DNA of 64,000 nucleotides from Ancylobacter crimeensis. Its GTDB lineage: Bacteria; Pseudomonadota; Alphaproteobacteria; Rhizobiales; Xanthobacteraceae. How positions within the stretch are numbered: position 1 is the stretch's first letter; each line of letters starts with the position of its first letter. Shown here one piece after another: positions 41,871-49,929 of the stretch. The stretch is taken from assembly GCF_023016805.1 (NCBI RefSeq), contig NZ_JALKCH010000006.1:62001-126000 (forward strand). Reading direction: 5' to 3'. Both the position numbers and the translations under genes were made by a program. Below the pieces are notes generated by a model. The model made no database searches. It was not told the origin of the DNA and saw nothing but the letters and a program-made list of their open reading frames with translations.

Positions 41871-44156
41871 TCAACCGTTATCGACGCAATGTTCCGGCAC
41901 GAAAGCCGCTTTAGGAATGACAGCGTGGATACCCCAGTTGCCATCCGCAACCTGCGTGATGCCGAAATCGACGGCGGTGGACATGAAGGTCGTGGCCGCG
42001 TCCTCGTCTAGAGTCCACGCATCCATGAGGAATTTTCGCGTGGCACGAAAGGCCGAGCGTAGCGCGAGATCGAGCGACGAGCGCCTATAGACCTCAGCCT
42101 GCGCGTCCTGTCCGAGATCTCGCAGATAGTCGGGATAGCTGAACCCGTGGATGACGAACTCCGCCGGAGTTTCCAAGAGCGGGCAGTTGAGGCCGGAAAG
42201 GAACGGCTTGCTCGCCGTCTCGCCTTTCTTGTGCAGGATGAAGCGGAATGTACCGTTCAGCGAGCATTCCAGCGCCGTACCATTCACCTCGCCATCGCCC
42301 AGCGCGAGGTGTCCATCGCCCACCGAAAACAGTGCGCCGGGCACCAGCACGGGCAGATAGAGCGTCGATCCCTTGCCTGCGCGCCAATTGTCGAGATTGC
42401 CACCGAAATTGCCCGGTGGGATGGAATCGACCAGCACATGCTCCTTTGGCGCGACCGCCATGCAGCCGAAATGCGGAAACAGCGGCACCCTTATGTTTGG
42501 CATCGGGTCGAAGGTCTTGGTGACAGTCGAGTGGTCGACCGGCACGCCGGGATAGTCGATAATCGGGTGGCGGATACCGTAGGGGTCGGTCTGTGGTGTC
42601 CAGCGGAACGAATAGACCGCGCGGGCGGTGTCGCCGTCGGGCTCCACCTCGAAAATGGTGACGACCTCGCGGAAATCCGCGCTGTCGAGATAGTCCGAAT
42701 ATTGGTAGCCCCACCAGGTGGAGGTGTTGCTCGCGAAGCATCGACCCTCGAAGTCAGGGTTGGCGCTCGGCCGGGGCGCGATGTCGAGTATCTGGACTTC
42801 CAGTATGTCGCCAGGCGCCGCGTCCTCGATGAAGATCGGTCCCGTCAGGATGTGGACGCCGAAGCCTTCTCCCGCGCCGCGGCCGAGCAGCGAGGCATCG
42901 AGCGGGCCTGCACCGCGACGTTCGACATTCTTGCCCTCGGCGGTCCAGTGGAACACACTTTCCGCACCGGCATCGCCGCGGATCATGCGGTCATGATCGT
43001 CCGAGGCGTGTTGGGTCAATGTCTCGATCACAACCTCCGAGCCTGACGGGACCCTGAGAACCGGCGGGATATCGCGGCTCAGAAAGCCCCAGTGGACCGT
43101 TTCCGCGTGAGCCCGCATCCGTAGCGGCTCGCCTTCGCGCGCATGGCTCTCCTGATGAGGAAGCGGCCTTGGGGCGTCCGCTGTGATTGACTGCCCGGCG
43201 TGATGGGTTCCAGTCGGTCGCCCGCGATTATACGGTCTGGCTATCGCGGGCTCCTGCGCCATCGCACGACACGCGCGGGGCGTGAGGCCGAAGGCGGCGC
43301 GGAACAGGCGGCTGAAATGTCCTTGGTCGCTGAAACCGCACTGGAACGCGATCTGCGCGATGCTGGCGCTCTTCTGGTCCTGCGACTGCAGGGCCGCGCG
43401 CGCTTTCTCAAGCCGGCGCGTGCGCACGAAATCCGAGAAAGTCGTGTGATGAAGCTCGAACAGCTTTTGCAGGTAGCGTTGCGACATGCCTTCGCTCGCT
43501 GCGACATCGCGCATGGCGAGTTCAGGTTGGGACAGCTTTGCCTCCACAGCCGCCGTCACGCGCTGGAAGTGCGAGGACTGCACCTGCGTTGCGCCCGCTT
43601 TCTCCATACGGCGATCAAGACGGAGGAGTGACGACAACAGCCCCATCAGTGCCGTCTCCAGCGGGGCGAGTTCCATCGCCTCCAGCGCGTCGAAACGGTC
43701 ATGGATCGTGCCGAGCAACTGGCGCGCGGACTGGCCAAGGACCCCGCCGCCGAGCCGCAATGGCGAGGGGCAGGCGCTGCTGCCGAGCGCACCAAAGATC
43801 AGGTCCCGTCGTACCCGCAGAACGAGGAGATCGACCTCGCCGTCAAGGGCCAGGCGCCAGGGCAGCGCGCCGTCGCTAATGTGGAGTGCCGCGTCCTCGC
43901 TGAGAGCGTCGGGAGAGGTCCGGTCGAACATCACATAAGCGCTCGCCCGGGTGGCAGCAGCAGGGCGGTACGCGAGGTCAGTCGGGCCGCTGCGGATGCG
44001 GGCGAAAAGCGACCCGCTGGGTGCCGTCCGTACGTCGATGGCGGCCCAGACGGGCGTGTCGGTGTCGCCCGCCTCCTGCAGGCCGAGATCGGCCAGCGCT
44101 TCGGCCCATTTGCCGCGCTGCGCCGCCAGCGGAATCGTCGCGAGGCTGACATTCAT
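41871..44156 (-). CDS. AraC-family regulator fused to an acetamidase/formamidase
   Basis: One open frame of about 761 residues from the ATG at 44156; an ATG at 44192 would add 12. Residues 1-185 are an AraC ligand-binding domain ('YVMFDRTSPD', 'LLVLRVRRDLI'). Residues 190-297 are a complete two-helix-turn-helix AraC domain ('MRDVAASEGMSQRYLQKLF' and 'IAQIAFQCGFSDQGHFSRLF'). After a hydrophilic linker, residues from about 347 are a full acetamidase: 'VHILTGPIFIEDAAPGDILE', 'PPGNFGGNLDN', 'GDGEVNGTALE'. An internal ATG at 43118 could start a separate enzyme, but no ribosome site stands five to ten bases before it and no stop intervenes. It would be an amide hydrolase carrying its own DNA-binding regulator. 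A lost stop codon, with two proteins made separately, is the alternative. Confidence 0.85.
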   Translation of the reverse strand: MNVSLATIPLAAQRGKWAEALADLGLQEAGDTDTPVWAAIDVRTAPSGSLFARIRSGPTDLAYRPAAATRASAYVMFDRTSPDALSEDAALHISDGALPWRLALDGEVDLLVLRVRRDLIFGALGSSACPSPLRLGGGVLGQSARQLLGTIHDRFDALEAMELAPLETALMGLLSSLLRLDRRMEKAGATQVQSSHFQRVTAAVEAKLSQPELAMRDVAASEGMSQRYLQKLFELHHTTFSDFVRTRRLEKARAALQSQDQKSASIAQIAFQCGFSDQGHFSRLFRAAFGLTPRACRAMAQEPAIARPYNRGRPTGTHHAGQSITADAPRPLPHQESHAREGEPLRMRAHAETVHWGFLSRDIPPVLRVPSGSEVVIETLTQHASDDHDRMIRGDAGAESVFHWTAEGKNVERRGAGPLDASLLGRGAGEGFGVHILTGPIFIEDAAPGDILEVQILDIAPRPSANPDFEGRCFASNTSTWWGYQYSDYLDSADFREVVTIFEVEPDGDTARAVYSFRWTPQTDPYGIRHPIIDYPGVPVDHSTVTKTFDPMPNIRVPLFPHFGCMAVAPKEHVLVDSIPPGNFGGNLDNWRAGKGSTLYLPVLVPGALFSVGDGHLALGDGEVNGTALECSLNGTFRFILHKKGETASKPFLSGLNCPLLETPAEFVIHGFSYPDYLRDLGQDAQAEVYRRSSLDLALRSAFRATRKFLMDAWTLDEDAATTFMSTAVDFGITQVADGNWGIHAVIPKAAFVPEHCVDNG

Positions 44157-44614
44157 CGCTTGCCACCCTTTGGTCGCCGGCGGCATCGCCACCGTCAGGG
44201 AAGCTTAACAAAATCGCGGCGCTCGATTGGGATGGGCGCGATCAAAGATTGTGACGATCGCGCATCGCTGGGGCCGGACCAAGGGCCGGCGCATGGCCTC
44301 AACCCGTTGGTAATCCGTATTTTACGGCCGCCGCCACGTCGGTAGCCTACGCGGCGCCTCGGCGAAGGCTCGAGTATTAGCATGTAGCGCCGAATAAAAT
44401 CGCGCGCTAGCGTCTTTGGGCGAGAGATGGAAAGGGACTTCGCCAAAATATCTGGCAACTCAGTCGAAGCGCACTTCAGACCTTAACGGAATTGACGCTT
44501 CGTCTCTTTCGTCCGACGCGTCTGTGCCGATGCGAAAAGCACGCGGTACCATCGAAAAACAATCAAAACAATTAAGACCGCCCGATGATTTCGGGCGTCT
44601 GGGAGGAAGCTTGG
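44157..44614. other. Divergent regulatory region of the amide genes
   Basis: About 460 bases between the AraC-acetamidase gene and the XapX genes. An inverted repeat CCGTA-TTT-TACGG lies at 44315-44327. The DNA becomes AT-richer toward 44440-44590. AraC-type binding sites are expected here, but I cannot identify paired direct repeats with confidence. Confidence 0.45.
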
Positions 44615-44851
44615 ATGTCGATACATTACATCTATGTGGGGCGAAATGAACTTGTTGCCCTTGTCGTCGGTCTGGTGACCGGTACGCTCTACTCGTGGCT
44701 AGAACTGCCCATTCCGGCGCCGAACGTGATCGGCGGCATTATCGCGATCATCTTCACCTTCATTGGCTACGTGATCGTGCAGAAAGTACGCGGACAGGTC
44801 GCTTTCGGGCCGCCGCCAGCGATCAACAAATCCTTCGCTCCGGGAGAATGA
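44615..44851 (+). CDS. XapX domain small membrane protein 1
   Basis: A 78-residue protein from the ATG at 44615, eight bases after GGAGG. It has two hydrophobic helices with the family core 'GLVTGTLYSWLELPIPAPN' and a following Gly-rich helix 'GGIIAIIFTFIGYVIV'. XapX (DUF1427) proteins are small inner-membrane proteins of unknown biochemical role, often beside hydrolase or transport genes. Its stop overlaps the start of a second XapX gene (ATGA). Permeation or sensing of the amide substrate is only a guess from context. Confidence 0.85.
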   Translation: MSIHYIYVGRNELVALVVGLVTGTLYSWLELPIPAPNVIGGIIAIIFTFIGYVIVQKVRGQVAFGPPPAINKSFAPGE

Positions 44852-45045
44852 CGATGCTCAATATTGCCATTGGCTCCATCGAACTTCAGGCCGCAGCCGT
44901 CGGTCTGGTGACAGGTCTTCTTTACACGACCGTACGCGCTCCCATACCCGCGCCGAATGTTCTTGGCGGAATCTTCGCGATCATCGGCACGTTCATCGGC
45001 TTTGCGGCGGTCGCCGCAGCGCGCGGACAGCTCACCTTCGGGTGA
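44848..45045 (+). CDS. XapX domain small membrane protein 2
   Basis: A 65-residue paralog of the preceding gene ('GLVTGLLYTTVRAPIPAPN', 'GGIFAIIGTFIGFAAVA'). The ATG at 44848 overlaps the previous stop; the ATG at 44854, two codons later, is better spaced from GGGAGA and may be the real start. Two adjacent, related but diverged copies suggest a hetero-oligomeric membrane unit. It is followed after 31 bases by the acetamidase gene in the same transcript. Confidence 0.83.
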   Translation: MTMLNIAIGSIELQAAAVGLVTGLLYTTVRAPIPAPNVLGGIFAIIGTFIGFAAVAAARGQLTFG

Positions 45046-45076
45046 ATTAAAACTCAAGAAAAGACAGGAGACGACC

Positions 45077-46156
45077 ATGAATGCGGTGACCCCAATCAAG
45101 GCCGAAACGACCTCCCACAAGGTCCATCATCTTCCCGCGACGCTGGAAACCATCCAGTGGGGCTATTTTGACGGCAGCGTCGAGCCGGTGCTTCGGGTCA
45201 ATTCCGGCGACTATGTCGAGATCGAGTGCCTGTGCCACCACGCCGGCGATGCACCCGACTATCTGATGGATGACGTTATCCGGGAGATCTACGAGAAGGT
45301 GCCGGAAGAGACCCGCTCTCCCGGCGTGCATATCCTCACCGGACCGATCTATATCGAAGGCGCGGAACCCGGCGACACGCTCGAATGCCGCGTGCTGCAC
45401 ATGGCGCCCCGGCTGAAATACGGCGTCAACTTCGTCGCGCAGTGGGGTCTGCTGCACGAGGAATTCGGCCGCAAGGAGCATGTGCTGATCTATGAGGCCG
45501 ACGTGCACAAGAACGTCGCCCGGCCGGTGTTCCAGTTCGAGTATGACAGCCCGGAGAAGGGTGTGCCTGGTCGCATCACCACGGTGCCGGCCTCGGAGCG
45601 CAAGCATGCGCCCGAAGGCATCGCGGTGCCGCTGCGCCTGCATTTCGGCACGGCGGGCGTCTGCCCCGCGGAGGACGGGCGCCTCAGCACCGTGCCACCC
45701 GGCTCCTGGGGCGGCAATGTTGACAACCGCGAATTTGTCGCCGGAACCGCCATGTTCTATCCGGTGAACCGCAAGGGCGCGCTGTTCTGGGCCGGCGACA
45801 CCCATTTCGCGGAGGGCGATGGCGAGGTGAACGGCACGGCCATCGAGGCGCATGTGAACGCCACGATCCAGCTCATCCTCCACAAGGGCAGAGGCGAGCA
45901 TAACCCCGGCCGCACGATGAAGAATCCGGTTCTGGAGACGCCAGAACTCTGGATCACGCACGGTTTCAACGAAGATCTCGACGAGGCCGCGCGCGAGGCC
46001 GTGTTGGAGATGATCGACCTTCTCGTGCGCGAATGGGGCATCACCCGGGTCGAGGCCTATTCGCTCTGCTCTGTCGCCGGCGATCTGCGCGTGACGCAGG
46101 TGGTCGATGGCGTGAAGGGCATCCACATGGCGATGCGGCGCGATATCAAGCGCTGA
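45077..46156 (+). CDS. Acetamidase/formamidase
   Basis: A 359-residue cytoplasmic amidase of the FmdA/AmdA family, hydrolysing short-chain amides to carboxylate and ammonia. The ATG follows AGGAG at seven bases. Family blocks are intact: 'GVHILTGPIYIEGAEPGD', 'LHFGTAGV', 'VPPGSWGGNVDN' and 'GDTHFAEGDGEVNGTAIE'. It is the third gene after two XapX genes. It is full-length and clearly distinct from the acetamidase half of the AraC fusion opposite, so the locus encodes two amidases, perhaps for different amides. Confidence 0.9.
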   Translation: MNAVTPIKAETTSHKVHHLPATLETIQWGYFDGSVEPVLRVNSGDYVEIECLCHHAGDAPDYLMDDVIREIYEKVPEETRSPGVHILTGPIYIEGAEPGDTLECRVLHMAPRLKYGVNFVAQWGLLHEEFGRKEHVLIYEADVHKNVARPVFQFEYDSPEKGVPGRITTVPASERKHAPEGIAVPLRLHFGTAGVCPAEDGRLSTVPPGSWGGNVDNREFVAGTAMFYPVNRKGALFWAGDTHFAEGDGEVNGTAIEAHVNATIQLILHKGRGEHNPGRTMKNPVLETPELWITHGFNEDLDEAAREAVLEMIDLLVREWGITRVEAYSLCSVAGDLRVTQVVDGVKGIHMAMRRDIKR

Positions 46157-46171
46157 CAGAGTGCAGGAAAG

Positions 46172-46204
46172 GCTGGGCGGCGCGGTGCATCCGAGTCGCC
46201 CAGC
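46172..46204 (+). terminator. Hairpin after the acetamidase gene
   Basis: GCTGGGCG at 46172-46179 pairs perfectly with CGCCCAGC at 46197-46204 across a 17-base loop, 15 bases after the stop. There is no T-run, so it is at best a weak or factor-assisted terminator. Confidence 0.4.
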
Positions 46205-46220
46205 ATGACGATTAGGCTCT

Positions 46221-46405
46221 CTATCGTGCGGTGGCCTTGCATGCGTCGCTTCGCGGTCGTGGTTGTAACCAGGTGAAGGCCATGATCTGGTCGAGCGTCA
46301 TACCGTCCTCGCCATAGACCTCCAGCAGCACCGACGATACCGAGGCGAGCTTGAAACGCTGCTTGACCACGCGGACGGAGACGAAGAAGGCCGCGGCGGG
46401 CGGCC
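46221..46405 (-). pseudogene. Fragment of a plasmid-type ParB partition protein
   Basis: Reading the minus strand gives 'FFVSVRVVKQRFKLASVSS' followed by 'LLEVYGEDGMTLDQIMAFTW'. This is the helix-turn-helix segment of ParB proteins of the type carried on alphaproteobacterial plasmids and integrated elements (compare 'VKQRLKLASVSP...MTLEQLMAF'). The match is lost after 'MAFTW' and the frame ends at 46221. No start, nuclease domain or C-terminus remains, so it is a remnant. Confidence 0.7.
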
Positions 46406-46411
46406 AAGAGC

Positions 46412-46438
46412 CTCTCTCTCTCTCTCTCTCTCTCTCTC
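46412..46438. repeat. (CT)13.5 dinucleotide microsatellite
   Basis: An uninterrupted CT run of 27 bases directly beside the ParB fragment. Such a long pure dinucleotide tract is unusual in bacteria and prone to slippage. On the minus strand it codes alternating Arg-Glu if translated, but no intact gene spans it. Confidence 0.95.
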
Positions 46439-46563
46439 GACCTCCGACCCGTCACGAAGCGCAGCGCCGCCCTCTCACTCTGGAGGGCGACGCTCCAGAA
46501 CCGCACAAGTGAAAAGACACAAAGCCGGAGGCACGGATGTCCGCATCTCCGGTTTTCCGGAAA

Positions 46564-46735
46564 TCAGGTTGCCCGATCGAGCCGCGCATCCTGGTTCGGC
46601 TTGTCGCAGGCGATGGCGATGATGCCCTGCACGAAGTCGAAGATGCTCTCGGCCTCGCGCCCTTCCTCGGCCAGCACCGTGTCGATGATCTTGGCGGAGT
46701 CGGCCTTGGAGAAGCCCCGGTTGCGCAGGAATCCC
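46564..46735 (-). pseudogene. C-terminal fragment of a DUF932 (plasmid-associated) protein
   Basis: The minus-strand frame reads 'GFSKADSAKIIDTVLAEEG', then 'FDFVQGIIAIACDKPNQDARLD', the C-terminal end of DUF932 proteins ('FDFVQGITA...HQDARLD'), which lie just upstream of parB-like genes on plasmids and integrated elements. It breaks off at about 46735 and ends early at the stop at 46564. Order and strand relative to the ParB fragment match the intact arrangement, so both are leftovers of one lost element. Confidence 0.65.
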
Positions 46736-46740
46736 CATCC

Positions 46741-47077
46741 GACCTCTCACTCTTACCGGCACGGTGAGGTACCGGGAGATGCGTTACGTCGAGCGGAGCC
46801 TTCCTTCCGCCGCTCCCAGAACCACCGGTGGATGACGATGACGTCATTGATTGTCCGAGCCCGCCGAGCTGACCGCCTGAGCTCGGATAGGCCACAGATC
46901 GGCATCCGGGGACTGCAGGGCAAATGACGCATAGGCCATTTTCGGGCGTTGTCGACCTCGCATTGCACCTGGCAGAGGCGAGGAAGGGCGCCGTCAGCGC
47001 GCCATGCTATCCGGCGACTTTCGTGCCGATGCTTCCGTTTTGCTTCCAGCGCGCGCAGCCAAGAGCTTCGGAAGCAG
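46741..47077. other. Scar region between the DUF932 fragment and tRNA-Gly
   Basis: About 340 bases with no recognisable gene. A 10-base palindrome ATGACGTCAT lies near 46840. I looked for a copy of the tRNA 3' end that would mark the attachment site of the lost element and did not find one by eye. Confidence 0.4.
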
Positions 47078-47096
47078 AAAACGCCCCGAAGGGCGC
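47078..47096 (-). terminator. Intrinsic terminator of the tRNA-Gly gene
   Basis: On the minus strand, CGCCC pairs with GGGCG around a TTCG tetraloop and is followed by TTTT (47081-47078). It starts about 30 bases after the tRNA 3' end. The stem is short but the stable tetraloop and T-run are typical of tRNA terminators. Confidence 0.7.
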
Positions 47097-47126
47097 TTGC
47101 TAAATATCTGATTTTTCTAGGAAAAT

Positions 47127-47201
47127 TGGAGCGGGCGATGGGATTCGAACCCACGACCCCAACCTTGGCAAGGTTGTGCTCTACCCCTGAGCTACACCCG
47201 C
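47127..47201 (-). tRNA. tRNA-Gly (anticodon GCC)
   Basis: A complete cloverleaf is readable. The acceptor stem GCGGGTG pairs with CGCCCGC (one U-G pair), and the discriminator is followed by an encoded CCA (47129-47127). The D arm is 'TAGCTCAGGGGTAGAGCA', the anticodon loop TTGCCAA sits in stem CAACC/GGTTG, and the T loop is TTCGAAT. It reads GGC and GGU codons. Element remnants lie immediately on its 3' side, the usual insertion side for tRNA-targeting integrases. Confidence 0.97.
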
Positions 47202-47462
47202 ACCGCTCCTGTTCGCCAGCGCCGGGCGGCGCGTCGAACGTGGCGCCTCTATGCCCCACGCCGCCGGCGAATGCAACTGCCTTGTCACGTCACTTTCCAC
47301 AGCCAGTGGAAAAATCGAATGCGACAGCGCCGCGATCCGACAGCCGAGCAATGAAAACGGCACGCCTTGCCGCTTGTCTCTCCCAATGGAATATGGGAGG
47401 CCCTGAGGGCGCCCCTCCCGGCGTGGTGCGCGAAATCCGGCGACCCTGCGAAGGAAGAAGGC

Positions 47463-48356
47463 ATGCGTGAACTCACCGTGGCAGCCACCCAGATGGCCTG
47501 CGACTGGGACATTCCCGGCAATATCGCCCGTGCGGAGAAGCTGGTACGGGAGGCGGCCGGCCGCGGAGCCCGGTTGATCCTGCTGCAGGAGCTGTTCGAG
47601 ACCCCCTATTTCTGCCAGGACCAGCTCTACGAGTTCCTCGCCCTCGCCAGACCGGCGGACGACAACCCCCTGATCGCGCATTTCTCGGCACTGGCGCGCG
47701 AGCTTGGCGTGGTGCTGCCGCTCAGCTTCTTCGAGCGGGCGGGACAGGCCGCGTTCAACAGCCTCGCGGTGATCGACGCGGACGGCTCGGTGCTCGGCAT
47801 CTACCGCAAGAGCCACATTCCCGACGGGCCGGGCTATACGGAGAAGTTCTACTTCTCGCCCGGCGACACCGGCTTCCGCGTGTGGGACACGGCGGTCGGG
47901 CGTGTCGGCATCGGCATCTGCTGGGATCAGTGGTTCCCCGAATGCGCGCGCGCCATGGCGCTGATGGGCGCGGAGATTCTGCTCTATCCCACCGCCATCG
48001 GCTCCGAGCCGCACGATGCGGAGCTCGATTCCGCCGCGCACTGGCAGCGGGTGATGCAGGGCCATGCCGGCGCGAACCTCATGCCGCTCCTCGCCTCCAA
48101 CCGCATCGGGACCGAGCCCGGGCGGGCCGCCACCTCGCTCACCTTCTACGGCTCCTCCTTCATCGCCGGGCCGACAGGCGAAAAGGTCGCCGAGGCCGGA
48201 CAGGAGGAAGCCGTGCTGACGGCGAGCTTCGATCTCGACGCCATCGCCCGGCAGCGCCAGTCCTGGGGCGTGTTCCGCGACCGCCGGCCGGAGCTCTACA
48301 CGCCGCTGCTGAGCCTCGACGGGCGCCATGCACATGCCGGTATCGGATCGCGCTGA
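47463..48356 (+). CDS. aguB: N-carbamoylputrescine amidase
   Basis: A 297-residue nitrilase-superfamily enzyme that turns N-carbamoylputrescine into putrescine, CO2 and ammonia. The Glu-Lys-Cys triad is present: Glu43 in 'LLQELFE', Lys116 in 'YRKSHIPDGPGY' and Cys153 in 'GICWDQWFPE'; 'HIPDGPGY' and 'ICWDQWFPE' are characteristic of AguB. The ATG at 47463 has a GAAGG-type site. The agmatine deiminase gene follows after 16 bases, so the operon converts agmatine to putrescine. Confidence 0.95.
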   Translation: MRELTVAATQMACDWDIPGNIARAEKLVREAAGRGARLILLQELFETPYFCQDQLYEFLALARPADDNPLIAHFSALARELGVVLPLSFFERAGQAAFNSLAVIDADGSVLGIYRKSHIPDGPGYTEKFYFSPGDTGFRVWDTAVGRVGIGICWDQWFPECARAMALMGAEILLYPTAIGSEPHDAELDSAAHWQRVMQGHAGANLMPLLASNRIGTEPGRAATSLTFYGSSFIAGPTGEKVAEAGQEEAVLTASFDLDAIARQRQSWGVFRDRRPELYTPLLSLDGRHAHAGIGSR

Positions 48357-48372
48357 GAGAGGCCGCAACCCC

Positions 48373-49461
48373 ATGACTTTGCTCACTCTCCCCGCGGCCG
48401 ATGGCTTCCGCATGCCAGCGGAATGGGAACCGCATGCCGGCACCTACATGATCTGGCCGATGCGTCCCGACAATTGGCGGGCCGGAGCGGTTCCCGCGCA
48501 GCAGGCCTTCGCGCTGGTGGCCGGCGCCATTGCGCGGTTCGAGCCCTGCACCATGCTGGTGCCGCCGGCCGGGCTCGCCAGCGCCCGTGCGACCCTGCTG
48601 CCCTCCGTGACCGTCGTCGAGATGGCGAGCAACGATTCCTGGTGTCGCGACAGCGGGCCGACCTTCGTGACCGACAAGGGCGGCCGCGTGCGGGGAATTC
48701 ATTGGGATTTCAACGCTTGGGGCGCGCTCTATCCCGATTTCGAGCAGGACCGCGCCCTCGGCGGTGAGGTGCTGGCGCGGGCCGGCGTACCCGAATATCG
48801 CGCCCCCTTCGTGCTGGAAGGCGGGTCGATCCATGTCGATGGCGAAGGCACGGTGCTGACCACGGCTGAGTGCCTGCTCAATCCCAACCGCAATCCCGCG
48901 CTCTCCCGCGAAGAGATCGAGCGCAGCCTGCGCGACTATCTCGGGGTGTCTTCAGTCATCTGGCTGGAGTCCGGTCTGGTGGACGATGAGACCAGTGGGC
49001 ACATCGACAACATCGCCTGCTTCGTGCGGCCGGGTGTCGTCGCACTGACCTGGTGCGAGGATCCTGCCGACCCGCAGCACGCCATCTCGAAGGACGCCTA
49101 TGAGCGTCTGACCCGCGCCCGCGACGCACAGGGGCGCACGCTGGAGGTGGTGAAGCTGCCGCTGCCCGGCCCGCTCTACCGTACCCCGGAGGAAGCCGTC
49201 GCGATGGAGGTCGCCGCGGGCGGCACCATGAATCGCGGCGTCGGCGAGCGGCTGGGCGGCTCCTATGTGAATTATTACGTCGGCAACGGCTTCGTGCTGA
49301 TGCCTGCGCTCGACCCGCGCCATGATGAGGAGGCGCGTGCCATCCTCGTCCGGCTGTTCCCGGATCGCGAGGTGGTGGCGCTGCCGACGCGCGAGATCCT
49401 GCTCGGCGGCGGCAACATCCACTGCATCACCCAGCAGATGCCGGCCGGCACGCCCGGCTGA
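48373..49461 (+). CDS. aguA: Agmatine deiminase
   Basis: A 362-residue enzyme of the peptidylarginine-deiminase-like superfamily, hydrolysing agmatine to N-carbamoylputrescine and ammonia. Motifs: 'MPAEWEPHAGTYMIWP' near the start, 'SNDSWCRDSGP', 'EGGSIHVDGEGT', 'TSGHIDN' and the catalytic Cys351 in 'GGGNIHCITQQMP'. It is co-transcribed with aguB. Its stop is four bases from the stop of the convergent AroQ-like gene. Confidence 0.95.
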   Translation: MTLLTLPAADGFRMPAEWEPHAGTYMIWPMRPDNWRAGAVPAQQAFALVAGAIARFEPCTMLVPPAGLASARATLLPSVTVVEMASNDSWCRDSGPTFVTDKGGRVRGIHWDFNAWGALYPDFEQDRALGGEVLARAGVPEYRAPFVLEGGSIHVDGEGTVLTTAECLLNPNRNPALSREEIERSLRDYLGVSSVIWLESGLVDDETSGHIDNIACFVRPGVVALTWCEDPADPQHAISKDAYERLTRARDAQGRTLEVVKLPLPGPLYRTPEEAVAMEVAAGGTMNRGVGERLGGSYVNYYVGNGFVLMPALDPRHDEEARAILVRLFPDREVVALPTREILLGGGNIHCITQQMPAGTPG

Positions 49462-49465
49462 GCTG

Positions 49466-49912
49466 TCAGGCCGTCAGCCGCCGGATCAGGGCCTCCACCG
49501 CCATGCCATAGCCCGTCGGGCCCAACCCGATGATGCAGCCGACGGCCACTGCCGAGATCGGCGAGTGGTGACGGAAGGCCTCCCGGGTGAAGACGTTGCT
49601 GACATGGACCTGGATCGCCGGCCGGCCGCTGGCGGCGAGGGCGTCGGGTATGGCGATCGAGGTGTAGGACAGGCTGCCGGCATTGATCACGAGGCCGTCG
49701 GCCTCCCGCGCGCCCCCACGCCGGCAGGACTGGATCAGGTCCACCAGCTCGCCCTCATGGTTCGACTGGGCGAAATCAAGGCTCGCCCCCAGCGCCTGCG
49801 CGCGCCGCCGGCAATCGGCCTCGATGTCGGCGATGGTGAGCGTGCCATAGGGGCCGGAGGGGTCGAGCCCGTACAGATTGGTGTTGGGACCGCTGATGAC
49901 CGCGATGTGCAT
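49466..49912 (-). CDS. aroQ: AroQ-like (type II 3-dehydroquinate dehydratase family) protein with altered active site
   Basis: A 148-residue protein of the small flavodoxin-like type II dehydroquinase family ('GPNTNLYG', 'SNHEGELVDLI', 'HVSNVFTREAFRHHS'). By hand alignment the catalytic Tyr (Tyr22) and His (His103) are kept. However, the essential lid-loop Arg of 'GTREP' is Asp17 ('YGLDPSG'), the substrate-binding His of 'YTHTS' is Tyr83 ('LSYTS'), and the Glu of 'EVH' is Gln101. It is the last gene of a catabolic operon rather than a shikimate locus. It may be a related dehydratase with another substrate; classical AroQ activity should not be assumed. Confidence 0.8.
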   Translation of the reverse strand: MHIAVISGPNTNLYGLDPSGPYGTLTIADIEADCRRRAQALGASLDFAQSNHEGELVDLIQSCRRGGAREADGLVINAGSLSYTSIAIPDALAASGRPAIQVHVSNVFTREAFRHHSPISAVAVGCIIGLGPTGYGMAVEALIRRLTA

Positions 49913-49929
49913 GATTGATCCGTCAGGCC

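Noticed and set aside
46412-46438. CT tract as a phase-variation switch
   Set aside because: No intact gene starts or continues across the tract. The flanking frames are fragments, so on-off switching would have no product.
46753-47259. Minus-strand open frame spanning the tRNA-Gly gene
   Set aside because: It contains the peptide 'SSGVEHNLAKVGVVGSN', the familiar false translation of a tRNA gene. The cloverleaf is complete, so this is an RNA gene.
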